From Cordia subcordata (Eukaryota > Streptophyta > Magnoliopsida > Boraginales > Cordiaceae): DNA of 64,000 nt. Below are positions 52,201 through 63,499 of this stretch, piece by piece; the first letter of the stretch is position 1, and each line of letters begins with the position of its first letter. Both the position numbers and the translations under genes were made by a program. The notes under the pieces are model-generated. The model searched no databases, was not told where the DNA came from, and saw nothing but the letters and a program-made list of their open reading frames with translations. The stretch lies in the NCBI GenBank assembly GCA_028554755.1, contig JAPTOF010000001.1, positions 34,305,501 to 34,369,500 of the forward strand, written 5' to 3'.

Positions 52201-52430
52201 AAAGAGTTGCACACAAGTGAGGAGTACAAGTGAGCATTGCAGTTGAGGAGATAAGCATAGGCAAGGCAGTGCAAGCAGGCATAGTGATGAGGTGCAAGCA
52301 AGCACAGTGGTGAAAGAATACAAGCAAGGGCAACGGGCAAAGGCAACAACTACCAACTGCTTGACGAAATTCCACAACCGCAAGGCTCAAACAACTCCAT
52401 TCCTCTCAAGTGCTTGATTAAGTTTCGAAG
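49240..52430. other. Less AT-rich internal block of the 4-kb element, origin unknown
   Basis: Clearly higher in GC than the surrounding DNA. It contains two interleaved direct repeats near its left edge: TTTATTGTCACTATGACCTA at 49300-49319 and 49381-49400, and GCTAACTTAGTACCACCT at 49320-49337 and 49343-49360. Words resembling TGCTTGACAAAATTC recur (for example near 51026, 52360), as does a CAAGCA-rich run (52240-52330). Only short frames exist on either strand. It could be captured genomic DNA, or a nested element whose ends I cannot see. Confidence 0.4.
51735..52072. repeat. CATGTCACCTTGG-type minisatellite
   Basis: About twenty imperfect repeats of 13-16 bases built on GCATGTCACCCTTG / CATGTCATCCTTG / TTACCTTGGCATG. 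Plus-strand frames through it are open and give a repetitive Cys/His/Leu-rich peptide, an effect of the repeat. Confidence 0.9.
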
Positions 52431-52445
52431 TGAACAGGCTACAGA

Positions 52446-52447
<2 letters not shown>

Positions 52448-52479
<32 letters not shown>
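52448..52479. repeat. (TA)n microsatellite
   Basis: An uninterrupted TA run of about 32 bases at the junction between the GC-richer block and the AT-rich right arm of the 4-kb element. Confidence 0.95.
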
Positions 52480-52481
<2 letters not shown>

Positions 52482-53467
52482 TAACCAAATCTAACCAAAA
52501 TAAAGCAAAATTGACTCTAAAGTATATACAAAGGAAAAAAGAAAACCCAAATATGCTCTATATCCTAAAATCGAAAAGTCCTTCCAATTATATTTTCAAA
52601 ACGAAAATCACGTAGCAAACTACTCAATTTATATTTTTTGGTTGGTTTATTGTAATTTATTTAATTTTATTTTTTAATATTTAAATCCACATTTAATTTA
52701 AATTTTTAATTTAAAGAATATATATAAATTTTTTATATTAAGAAAAAGAAAAGAATATAAATTTAATTTATATTCTTATAACCAACAAATAATTTTCAAA
52801 GTTTATATATGTGCATATGTATATAATAACTTAGAATTTATAAATTCGTGTATATATGCTCTGTAAGAGTTGGATTGTTGTGCAGAAAATCCACCTACAC
52901 TATAAAAGTAAAATAAAATGTTATCTAAGATTTGAAAGGGAAAAAAAATAGCTACATAAGCAACGAATTATATTATTACTTAACTCTATGTAAGCACTCT
53001 TTTATAAGTTCAAATCTTTTTGTTAAAGTTTTTAAAATTGAAGCTAGTAATTTTATATTTTATAAAATTCAAACTCTAAACTACATTTTCTCCATTTTTG
53101 AATGAGTTGTGACTTAAATGTTTGCAAGTGAAACGAGACAAAGACAAACACATGTCCACCCAGAAAAAAAAAAAACCTCGAGAAGAAACCCTAATGATCA
53201 CTTGGAGATGAGTGCCCCTAGGAAGATGAGAGATGGTTGAACGCACGGGTGGTACAAATAGCAACCAGAATCCAAAGGTAAAAGGCATCTATGTTTACGC
53301 AAAATCGCTATATATTTATCGAGACTTTCGTTATTTCCATTAGTTCACTTTGATTATCAAAATCTTTTTGGTCGGCATCACATCATTATTCACTACTTAA
53401 ATCTGGATCGATCTCTTTGCCTTCCTTTATTCGCTACTTTTATGATAAACTTACACATGCGTGGGTA

Positions 53468-53744
53468 TTGATATGGCTTCAAATATAAGCAAACACAGTT
53501 GTGCAAGTACTATTAATGTTGGAATTAGAGAATAATTCAAATAATTAAAATTAATTTTTTAGACGTGAGATATTGAATTTACATATCACACGAGTGTATA
53601 TTTTAACCAAGAAAGAGAAAAACAAAAAAAGGATTACTATTGATGTATCTCAGTGGAAACAAGGTAATTGTCGTCCAAAATCCATGTCTTAAACCAAACT
53701 CAACCTCAAGTTTTCTCAATAACTACACGTGCACTTTTAAGGTG
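53468..53744. repeat. Dispersed repeat, copy A (277 bp)
   Basis: Runs from TTGATATGGCTTCAAATATA to ACTACACGTGCACTTTTAAG. It matches 57226-57494 in the same orientation with scattered substitutions and small gaps. Both contain TGTTGGAATTA and a G-box-like ACACGTGCAC near the right edge. No coding potential. Confidence 0.85.
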
Positions 53745-53939
53745 CGTACCACAGTGTAATTCTCATGCAAACACGTGTTGTACCATCTCGTAGATAGAGA
53801 AAAATGAAACCTAGATGTGTGTGCTTTTCTTGATGTGGACACAAGAGTATAGGTCGCATCTTTTATGTTTTTTGTTCTTTTTTTTTTGGGTTAGCAGAAT
53901 ATGGTTGTATATTGCCTTTTACTTTTCTCTTTATTGTAA

Positions 53940-54317
53940 GCCTATTTCCAACAGCTTCCCTATCTTTTTCCCTATATTTGAGTGTTTTGAAATCATTTTT
54001 TTAGATTTACGGATCCTTTATTCTCAATTCTACTACAACAACTGCCTTATTTTTCACTAAACATTTAGTTTTGAAAATCTTTATTTTAGTTTCTTTCCAA
54101 CAGTTCCTCTATTTATAAGGGTGTTATATTTGTATCTTGCTCTAAAACACATAATTAATTTTAATTAAACACGTTATTTAGTATACTTATTATTTTTTTA
54201 TTATTTAAAATAGTATTAGATTTTTAATTATTAATATTTTTATTTATTTTTATTTTTTTACATTAAAATATATTTTTACTACTTAATATTTTTCATTAAA
54301 TTAATATACTAACTAAA

Positions 54318-54358
<41 letters not shown>

Positions 54359-55079
54359 AAACTAAACCTAATCCAAACACTATGTTCTTTCCTACTTCAG
54401 CACCTTTATCAGTTCTACCCCTCCATAGATCAGAAGCAAAAAAAAGAAAAAAAAAAAAAGAAATCTTCTTCACATTTCTCTCCTCGTCTACCCTTTTCTT
54501 CTCCCCTCCCTCATGATCAAAAGAGAGAGAAAAAAAATTATTCCTACCTTATCCCTCTTTTGCTACCCATTTTTTTTTTTCAAAAAATAGATAATACCTT
54601 GCGATTTTCGTATATTTTTTGATGATTTTTTTTGGACCTTTTATTTTTTTTCTGGCTAGTTTTTATGTGTATGGAATTGGAGAAGGTTGGTTTATATACA
54701 TATCAGTAACAACGGTAAAAAAATCTATCTGTTTGTAATTTTTATTTTATTAGGTCATAAATTTATTTTTCTAGTTCAATGAATGTTCTGAAATTATACA
54801 CATTGCTCACTGACCATTGGAGCTTTTTCTTCTTTTTTTTTCAATTTGCAGATTATGTTAAAGCTTTTTCTTATTCTTTTTCAGATTTTTTTAAGTTTAC
54901 AGATATCGGAGATGAGTTTGGGTGTTGGTTTTGGGGATGAAAAAAAACCCTATATGGTTTTGAAAAAACTCAAATTTTGGAAGATGAGATAGGGGAATTG
55001 TTGGAACACATTAACACCGATCACTCCCCTAAATATAGGGTTGTTTGACGTTTAGGGGAGCTGTTGGAGTTAGTCTAAG
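53940..55079. mobile_element. Nested inverted-repeat element with CCAACAGCTCCCCTA ends
   Basis: The outer left end TTTCCAACAGCTTCCCTA (53945) pairs with the minus-strand right end ACTCCAACAGCTCCCCTA (about 55070-55052). An inner left copy TTTCCAACAGTTCCTCTATT (54096) pairs with GTTCCAACAATTCCCCTATC (about 55004-54985, minus). This suggests one element of the family inserted in, or duplicated inside, another. The interior contains (TA)n at 54320-54357. I could not define a target duplication. Confidence 0.6.
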
Positions 55080-56510
55080 AAAGATAATTGTAAAGGAAAA
55101 ATAATCATAAGAGAGAACAAATTAAGATTATACCAAATTTTGCAATAAAATTTCCAATTAAAATTAAATATGGTCAAAGAAACAATTACGAAAACACTTA
55201 ACAAACAATATCGAAACACAACTATAACGCAAAATGAGAGAGTAAGAAAACACCCGATTTTAAGTGGTCGGCCTTGCTTATGTCCACCACCCAATGATTT
55301 TCCCCTTATGATTTCAGTACTTCCACTAGTGGGATACCCCTTCAAATATTGGTGGAGTAACAAACCAACTATTTATAACTCTTTAAAGCACCTCTTCAAA
55401 GAACCCTAGTGTTTGCCCACACTAAGGATTTCATACACTCTTTGGTCACTATGATTCTCACAATCTACTTAGCTTAAGAGTGTGTGAACAAAACAATATA
55501 CTAGTAAAGGAAAGCTTTACAACTTCAATTGAATATAGCAAAGTAAAGGCTCTTGTTTGCTCAAATAATTTCACAAATTATATCTCAATATCAATGATTT
55601 CCAAGCTTGAAAGAAGTATGAAAGAGTTAGGAATAGCTTAGAAATGCTCTTGCTTGATAAGATCTCTTTTTAAGGGCAAATAGGGCGTAAAAACATATAA
55701 AGAACAACCCAATGATCAAATCAATGGTCAAATTTTAAAAATTGCAGAGTTGTCAGTCGGAGAGGTCCGGTCAACTGATTTCTCCCAGACTCTCTGCTTT
55801 TGTCCGTCGCCTTAGTCAGTTGACTAGCTAGAGTGACCAAGTGACTAGCAAGGCTAGAGAAGAATTTTGGCAGGCCTTTGTTCGTTACATCAACTGATTA
55901 CCCTCCTAGGCTAGTTGGTCGACTGACTAGGGTGACTGGTTGGTCCAAAAACAACTATTTCACCTTCAAATTCCTTTGAAGATTAAAATGTTTTAGCAAT
56001 AAGAGATCACTTCAAGGAACCTTTTCTAATCAACATTTAAAGCTGTAAGCATGTTTTGCATACACTTTGAAGTTTTTGAAGATTTAAATATGTTAAGGAA
56101 CACTTCAAAGTTGATTTTGAAGCCCAAGACAAGTTTCAAAACTCAGATGCAATCAAAAGTTCAACAAAATCATTTAGTTAGATAGCTATAAGTTGTTAAC
56201 TAATGCAAACACAAAAGAGCACTACTTGTACCCCTTATGACACCTTGTTTCCTCCTTCTATCTTCTCTTCATTTTCATGAATGGTTCTCGAACTCATCTT
56301 TTGGAATCAAGTGCAAGCTTCTCGCCATGATTTAGCAACTTCTTCAACACAAGCAAGCACTTCTCCAACAAGTTGGCACATTTCCAATCTTTTCCTGACA
56401 CCCTTGCTATAGATATGTTCATGGTAATTTTATAAGGTCCATTAGCATTCAATTCAAATATATAGCATAGTTTTCATAATTTTCACCATTAAAATATAAT
56501 TTAAAACCAA
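55080..56510. other. Possible LTR-element-like non-coding sequence
   Basis: The stretch 55750-55950 has repeated words such as GTCAGTTGACTAG, GGTCGACTGACTAG and GAGTGACCAAGTGACTAG, unlike the surrounding AT-rich DNA. Similar text occurs in non-coding parts of plant LTR elements, but I see no LTR pair, primer site or coding domain, so I leave it unassigned. Confidence 0.35.
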
Positions 56511-57225
56511 GTAAAGCCAACATTTTAAGCTTTAAATTTAATTTAGGAGTAAAATGCACTATACTCTTTATAATTTGTTTAATTAATTGATTATTCTCTT
56601 CTATTCTAGAACTTAACAAATTATATTGTCTTTTCAAAATATCATACATCATTTCTTACCTTGGCATTTTCTATCCAAATTAGTTTATTATGCATATTTA
56701 GCATCATTTTTTAGTTATGGGTATTAAAACCTGTAACATGTTGTGTATTACTACAAAAATGTCCTCATTTCTAGCTAACGATAATTAGATAATAATAGAA
56801 AAAGGAGGTATTTGTGCCAATATCTAAAAGTATAAGTGGTAATGTAGTAAGTTCTGAAAACAGAAGGGATGTACAACTAACTAAAACAAATCAGAAGAAG
56901 TAAACATCTAATTAGATAAATTATAGAGTGGCACTATGACATCCTTTTAAAAGCACGGGAGATAATTTGGTAAGTTTTAAAACACATGGAGTAATAAGCT
57001 AATTAGACAACAATAAGAATATAATGTGCATTTTACCCTTTAATTTTGTATATACTTTAATAACTCCAGTAATTATATTTTGCAAAAAGAAAAAGATCCA
57101 ACAATTTGAATTTATAACAAGAATTTTAAACTTGAAAAATAAAATACGTTAGACATAGTGGGATGGACCATAATTAATTAAAAAGTAAAATACATCTTGC
57201 CTCTTTGTGTTTTATCAAAGTTGTA

Positions 57226-57494
57226 TTGATATGGCTTTAGATATAAGCAAACACAATTTTGTAGGTACTATTAATGTTGGAATTAAAAGATAGCTCAAAT
57301 GACCAACACGATTTCTTCCAGACGTGAAATCTTGGATTTAGAATCTCATGAGGGTGCATCTTTTAACCAAAAAGAGAAAGAAAACAAAAGAATACTATTG
57401 ATGTTTACATAGGGCAATGGTCGTCCAAGATCTACGTTTTAAACCAAACTCAACCACAAGTTTTCGCGATAACTACACGTGCACATTTAAGGTG
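57226..57494. repeat. Dispersed repeat, copy B (269 bp)
   Basis: Direct partner of 53468-53744, 3.75 kb downstream. The shared order includes TTGATATGGCTT, AATGTTGGAATTA, TTTTAACCAA.AAGAGAAA, TCGTCCAA.ATC and AACTACACGTGCAC. Homology stops sharply at both ends. Confidence 0.85.
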
Positions 57495-57688
57495 AATTTC
57501 TTGTGATCTCTAACAATGATTAGATTCTCATCTCATGCATACGGAATGAAGGATCTAATGGGGCATGTAAGACTAACACTAAGTCAATTTTTAAATTATT
57601 AATCCTAGGCACAGGTGAAAAAAACAACTTGCATACAATAATACTACACAGGTCTAGATAAATAAGAATACAAAAGGAAAAATTGTTA

Positions 57689-57795
57689 GAAGAAGAGATG
57701 AAGAAGAAGAAGAAAAAGGAGAAGAAGAAGAAGAGAAAGAAGAAGAAGAAGAATAATAATATATTATAGTTATTATTATTATTATTATTATTATT

Positions 57796-57836
<41 letters not shown>
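57689..57836. repeat. Compound (GAA)n-(TTA)n-(GAT)n microsatellite
   Basis: GAA-rich repeats (57689-57752) pass into TTA repeats (57770-57797) and then GAT repeats (57798-57836). Minus-strand frames through it encode runs of His, Asn and Phe, which are artefacts of the repeat. Confidence 0.95.
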
Positions 57837-59111
57837 AACAATAACCTATTATTAAAGCATGATAAAAATAATTTCTCAAAAATTATTTTCATCAATACTA
57901 CAAAAAATATATTTTTGATAAATCCAAGGTTTCTTTTGTCTACAAAATTAAAAAACAAAAACAGATAAATTATTTGCAAAAAAAATTATGCACAATATAG
58001 TAAAATAATAAATTATTATATAAAGATTATGTCAAATAGATAGGATTGAGGGAAAAAAAATAAAAATAAGATAGGATTGAGAAAAAAGGGGGTAAGATTG
58101 AGAGAGAAGTATGGAACGCTATTTTTCTTCTTCAAATGATTAACATAGATAGCTTTTGAGAAATACTCCTTTAAACACTAAACGCTTCTTAAAATGCTCC
58201 TTGAGATGCTCATTTATCGAACAACACTAATTAAACAAAATAGTGTTTTAATTCAACCAAAACTCTAAACGCTACTCTAAACCTTATTGCCGAACAATAC
58301 CCAAACTTCTTATGCTTTTTGAATTCACTAATACATCTACATTATAAAAAATGAAAAGTATGTTATCTCCTATGGTTTGTGTAATTAGCTGATTATCCCT
58401 TGTGTTTTAAAACTAATCACGTTACTTCCTCATGCTTTCAAAAAGTGGCATCTTACCCGTTCCCCGTGATTATTGCTTGATTACCTCCCTGTGGTTTGTC
58501 TATTTAGCTGATTACATCCTCTATTTTAAAAACTTACCACACCCTATGCTTTTCAAAAAACTTCGCAGTCTCTTCTTTCTTCCATTATGATTTGAACATT
58601 GTTAGCTGAAAATAATGGTATTTTGTGTAAAAATATTTAGTACATTACAAGTTTTAACACTCATATATGAAAAAAAAGACGTATATAATGTAGAAAAGTA
58701 AATTGCACCGTACCCCTTATGATTTATCATAAGTGCATGTTAACGCTATATAGTTTCAAAATAGGTGAGAAACTCCCTGTATTCTTAAAATGTATAGCAC
58801 ATATACCCCAAAAAATAGCCATGAGACCTCATCGTGGTCCTCAAATATGCAGCATATATGCCTCTTAAAAATGGTGTCCGTATCTATTCTGAAACTATAG
58901 TAGGATAACATACACTTATGATAAACCATAAGCGGTTCGGTGCAATATATCTAGTGTAGAATAAGTTAATTTTCATAGATAATAACACAAGGTAAGAGAT
59001 TATGTATCACCTTTTGAAAAGTATAGAGGATAGGCATAATGCAATAAGTTTAAAAACATAAGAGGGTAATTTAGACATGAGGAGAACATGTATTTAACCT
59101 TATTATAAAAA

Positions 59112-59509
59112 AGAGTAAATTGCATATTACCCCCCTGTACTCTGACCTATGTGCATTATACCTTCTATAATATCAAAACTAGCTAATTACTCCATATACT
59201 TTGACTTATATACACTATACTCCCTATAGTATAAAACTAATTAATTACACCTTGAAGCTTTTAAATGTGCGCAAAACACCCCTTTGCCATCCATTTTTAA
59301 AAGTGTGCAAAACTAATAAAAAAATAGATGGGCAGGGAGGGTGTTTTACACATTTTTAAAAACTTTAAGAAGTAATTAGCTAATTTTGATACTACAAGGG
59401 GTATGATGCACATAAGTCAGAGTACATGTGATAATTAGATAGTTTTGATACTATAGGAGAGTATAGTGTACATAGTTCAAAATACATGGAACAATGCGCA
59501 ATTTACTCT
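59112..59509. mobile_element. Foldback (MITE-like) element, about 400 bp
   Basis: The two halves are reverse complements of each other over nearly the whole length. The left half starts AGAGTAAATTGCATATTACC and the right half ends GCGCAATTTACTCT. Each half holds two related sub-units of about 65 bases (CTAATTACTCCATATACTTTGACTT..). A transcript would form a long hairpin. No convincing target duplication. Confidence 0.75.
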
Positions 59510-60238
59510 GAGAAAAAATATTGTTGATACACTAATATTATAAAGAATATAGCAAGATCATCCCAACACTTCTTTTCTTTTGAAAAAAATGGGAAAATAC
59601 AAAAATTTTATACAACTTTAATAAAATATAGGAGGTAAAAGTCAATACTCAACCAGCCCTTTATTCCCTCCTCTACAATCAGCTGCAGATAAGCTGCTAA
59701 GCTTTACCTTTTGGGGGTCGTAAGCCAACTAACTTATAACTTTTAAGTGAGGGCTTCAAGGTTTACCTACTAAAGGAATAAGCATCAGCTTCTATTTAAG
59801 TATTGGAATAACAACTTATAAATTTATGGTATCCTAAACTCCAGGTCTATACAGATGTTGAAAAAGAAAAAGACAAGTCTCCCGTGGTTGGTGTATGATT
59901 ACGAGACTCATTCTTTTTTTAATTTTTTAGAAGTTATTTCTGAAAAGAAGTTAAATTGAGACCTTTTTAAATTTTAATTTTTTTTTTAAATTCAAACCAA
60001 ATACCATTACAAAAAATATGTGCCTTTTTAAGAAAAAAAAATGTGATATTATTTTTTTTTAAAAAAGACTATTTCAAACAGGCCTAGAGTCTCACATGCC
60101 TCAATTTTCTTTCAAATGTGCCTATTTTTCTTAAAAAATGATTGAGACAAAAGAATTCTTGAAAATTCTTCAATCCTGTTCGCGCAACCTCCATCCCCAT
60201 GATAAAAAAATGTGAGACTCGCATGAATTTTGGCTTTG
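59510..60238. other. AT-rich spacer
   Basis: T- and A-runs with no gene or transposon end recognised. Confidence 0.5.
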
Positions 60239-60246
60239 TATATAAG
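60239..60246 (+). promoter_or_regulatory. Possible TATA box
   Basis: TATATAAG, 170 bases before the ATG at 60416. It is listed only because that ATG has a good context and is followed by a consensus splice donor. Confidence 0.3.
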
Positions 60247-60415
60247 AGGGTAACTTAAGCGATTGTTTCAGTGAAGAGCAACTCAAATGTTCTTTATAAA
60301 CAAAAAAAATTTTGTTTTTCTTCCTCATCGTATGCTTGTGGGTTGTGGGCACAGGAAATCGTAGCATATACCTACTTCCTTACAATTTCGACGTTGACCC
60401 GCACCCACCACGGCC

Positions 60416-60662
60416 ATGGCCGTCAAGTGGAAGAGAAGAATTCAGCCAGAGTTGTTGGTAAGTCCCCATGACTGATTTGCCCTCAACAACTTTTCACCAA
60501 CAACCTCATATATTTGTTTTTTTTTTTCGGTTGAACCTTAATTTCCAAACTTTATTTAATAAAAGAACCCCAACTCTTTACCAACCGCAGCAGTATGGCA
60601 TTGAGGAAATCATTTTATACAAAAAATCAATTTACCCAAGTAGAAAAGTTAAAGTTAGTTGA
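60416..60662 (+). CDS. Possible small gene, two short exons, unrecognised
   Basis: An ATG in a favourable context (GGCCATGGCC) opens a 14-codon segment, MAVKWKRRIQPELL, that ends exactly at a consensus donor GTAAGT (60458). An acceptor CCGCAG at 60585-60590 would join it in phase to a 23-codon stretch (QYGIEEIILYKK onward) and a stop at 60660-60662. That gives a basic peptide of 37 residues. A TATA-like element lies upstream. I do not recognise the product. The arrangement could be chance, or the true second exon could lie further downstream or beyond this window. Confidence 0.2.
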
Positions 60663-61472
60663 CAAAAAAAAGTTGAAAAATTAAAAGAAACCGAGAAAGG
60701 AATTCCATGTACCAGGGTATACACATACAGTTTGATGCATTTTTCATTAATCTTTTTAATCGAATCGATTTGGAAAGTTCCTAATTTTTCAAATTAAAAT
60801 TGTCCAAAATAATAAAAGAATGAATGGCTTTGGTTATTCGATACTTGGACAGTTTTAAAACAACAATTATACAATTCTTGGACACAAAAATACAAACGTA
60901 AATACTAACAAAGAATTTTGAGAAAGAAAACCATAAACACGAAACACACATACAAATAGATATATACTAAACAACCATCTACATTTCTTTTTTCTAACAT
61001 GGGGGCTGCTTTAATGTTACATCAAATTAGTACCAAATACTTCTAATGGAATTTTCATTTCATTGTGAATCAAAGTTTGCAATGAAGAATCTAAAGATAT
61101 CATTGTCAAGTGAGACAAGAATCACTTACTTTTAACTAGACAAAAGCTACAACTAGTACCTATATATGTATATAAAAAAAAGTATATATTTTGTTTTATT
61201 AATATCGCATATCATCATTTTATTACTTGTTTTTTTCCTAAAAAAATATTAAATCTATCTCCTTTATTTTATTTATAATTATTTCCTAATTTAAATTAGA
61301 TTCTCTTTTTTCAATTTTACTTCTTCAATTTAATATCCTATATATTTAATCAATTTCTCATCAAAGAAAACTTACAATGAATTATCATGCGATAGACTAT
61401 ATAACATTTATATAAAATGCTCATGCATCACACAAGCTATACTCTAATTTAAACAAAATAGAGTTTCGTGAC
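60663..61472. other. AT-rich spacer
   Basis: No gene or element recognised between the possible small gene and the hAT-like element. Confidence 0.5.
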
Positions 61473-62129
61473 CAGTGGCAAGAGCAGAGCCACATTCAAC
61501 TCAGGGTGCCTGTGCACTAATTGACTTATTAAAAAAATATATTATGTGTTTATTGTTAATTAAGTGTCCACTCTAACTTTGACAATGGACCTTCCTCACG
61601 GGGACTTGTGATGAATGACAACAATTATTGCAGATCTCCTTTGAAAGTTTTCTTGGAAAATTTATGATGTATTTGATCATTTAGAATTTTATTGATTTTT
61701 ACATTGTAGATATTTTTTAATTTATTTGTCTTGATTATAATATATTTTATCTTAATTTGAACTCCATCCATAGTTTGTCATTTATGACATAAGGCATTGA
61801 TTAATGCATAAATTTAATTATGGAGAAAAATCAATTTATGAGCAACAATTTTTCTCTAGATATAATAAATTAATATTAAGATTATTCTCAAAATTGTTGA
61901 AAGAAACCTCGAATTGAAATCAACTTAAAGTCATTCCAAGGATGACAGCAAAACGTATTGTTTTATTTATAGTCATTATTATTATTTATCTTTGCGTATT
62001 AAAATAAAATAATACGTTTCGTTGATATAAAACTATGTATAAACGAGTGCCCACCCTAAAAGGGTCCTTATACTATGGTCCCTCACAAGGTACTCCTTCA
62101 TTAAGCATTGTACTCCTCCAACTACAATT

Positions 62130-62400
62130 TATGTATAGTAAATGTTTGTTCACTTCCCTATAAATGTTTGTTCACTGACTATTTATTTACTATCCTACAA
62201 CTATTTGTTCACTGACTATTTATTCATTACCTCACAATTATTTGTTCACTGACTTTCATATATACATCAAATATTTGTTCAAGATGCCACAACTATTTGT
62301 TCATTGTCATACAACTATTTGTTCATTAACCCACAACTATTTGTTCACTGGCTTTTATATATACATCAAATACTTATTTATTACTCATAACTATATGTTC
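62130..62400. repeat. TTTGTTCACTGACTATTTAT array
   Basis: Around eight copies of TTTGTTCA(C/T)TG, spaced by 20-45 bases and linked by CACAACTA or GACTATTTATTCATTA words, in one orientation. The core word matches the array at 39290-39990. Confidence 0.8.
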
Positions 62401-62582
62401 ACTATTCTCACATGCATAGACACACAAACAAAAACACATTTGCGTGCATACATCTTTGAAGGTGAAGGTGGGCTTTAATGACGGATTAATCTTGGAGCAT
62501 CCAAACATCATATAGGAGGTACGGTTAGAATTACGACAAGGAGATAAAGAAATTGGTGCTTGTGGCACGGTGAGATGGTGCT

Positions 62583-63040
62583 AGAATCTTCGCCGGCATA
62601 AGGAAGAAGACGATGGGCTGTAATGGTGGATTTACACCTAGGAGATTTTCTTGGACATGATGTATATCACTACGATCAAGAAAGAAAGAAAAAATTTTAT
62701 GGTGGTTTTTATCCTGCGTGAGATAATAGGTAGTGTCATTGGTGAAGCAAAGAAGAGAAAAAAAGAAAGGTGAGAGAAGAGAAGAACGAAGAGAGAGAAA
62801 CTAGAGTAGCCAGAATCTTCGCCGAAATGAGTAAGAAGACGATGGGCTGTAATGGTGGATCTACACCTAGAAGACTTTCTTGGACATGATGCATATCATT
62901 ACGATCAACAAAGAAAGACAAATTTTATGGTGGTCTTTATCCGACGTGAGATAACCGGTGGTGTCATCGGTGAAGCAAAGATGAGAAAAAGAGAGGGGTG
63001 AGAGAAGAGAAGAATGAAGAGAGAGAAATTAGAGGAGAGA
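62583..63040. repeat. Two tandem units of 229 bp
   Basis: AGAATCTTCGCCGGCATAAG onward (62583) is repeated at 62812 (AGAATCTTCGCCGAAATGAG). Both units run through GAAGACGATGGGCTGTAATG, CTTGGACATGATG and a terminal GAGAGAAGAGAAGAA.GAAGAGAG tract. They differ by scattered substitutions and small gaps. Confidence 0.92.
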
Positions 63041-63242
63041 GAAGCACTTATTAGCTTTATGCTCTTTTTTTTCTTTTTAATACATGAGGGAGCATCATGT
63101 TCAATGAAGGAGCACCTTATGAGAAACTATGTTATAATTTGTGACCCAAAAATAGAGTCATGGCTCCACCACTACTATTGACATAAAAGCACAAAATAGA
63201 CCTCCGTCTTCTAGATCTTCACTTATAGCAACACTTACAAAT

Positions 63243-63499
63243 TAGTGTGTTTGGAATGATTTTATTTTAATATGTTTATCTTATTAAAATTTGAAGATAT
63301 CTGTATTATCAAATACGCCATGTATTTTATAGTTGTAAAAAATAAGATGGGATGGATTGTTTATTTCTTATAAGATAAAAAGTATGATTTGTTTTGAATT
63401 TTTTAAAGGATGCATGATAAAATGTCTTAAATTTTATAAGAGTTTTCTTTATTTTAATAGGATAAGTATCTTAAAATAAGATTGTAACAAATAGAGTAC
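63243..63499. mobile_element. MITE, family 'GTGTGTTTGGAATGAT', copy 3
   Basis: The left end TAGTGTGTTTGGAATGATTT mirrors the right end, read on the minus strand as TCTATTTGTTACAATCTTAT, and both continue into TTATTTTAA..T..TTATC.TATT. The interior shares TAGTTGTAAAAAATAAGATG with copy 2. Confidence 0.7.

Larger units (their letters stand above)
49053..53084. mobile_element. Mutator-like long-TIR element of about 4 kb with foreign interior
   Basis: The left end, GTAATTTTAGGGTTTGAATTTTATAAGATATAAAA, and the minus-strand right end, GTAGTTTAGAGTTTGAATTTTATAAAATATAAAA, are the same terminal repeat family as the 1.1-kb element at 32203-33321. The right arm (52480-53084) also matches subterminal DNA of that element over several hundred bases. 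Between the arms lie about 3.2 kb with different composition and no resemblance to the 1.1-kb relative. A purine-rich extension and a loose 9-base flank match (ATTTTTAAG / ATTTTTGAA) suggest boundaries near 49044 and 53093. That duplication is only 7 of 9. Confidence 0.6.
56520..59100. repeat. Cluster of degenerate 'AAATTGCACTATACCCC' repeats
   Basis: Several diverged words of the type GTAAAATGCACTATACTC..TATAATTTG..TTAATTGATTA occur near 56550, 56935, 57185, 58345, 58500, 58695 and 58930, on both strands. They are related to the foldback element at 59112-59509. They look like eroded copies of one inverted-repeat transposon family. Confidence 0.5.
61473..63174. mobile_element. hAT-like element of about 1.7 kb carrying tandem repeats
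   Basis: The left end reads CAGTGGCAAGAGCAGAGCCA and the minus-strand right end reads TAGTGGTGGAGCCATGAC. Both resemble the CAGTGGCGGAGCCA terminus of a common plant hAT family. The flanks TTCGTGAC and CTATTGAC agree at only five of eight positions, so the target duplication is weak. Inside are the TTTGTTCACTG array and a two-unit 229-bp duplication. No transposase frame. Confidence 0.5.
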
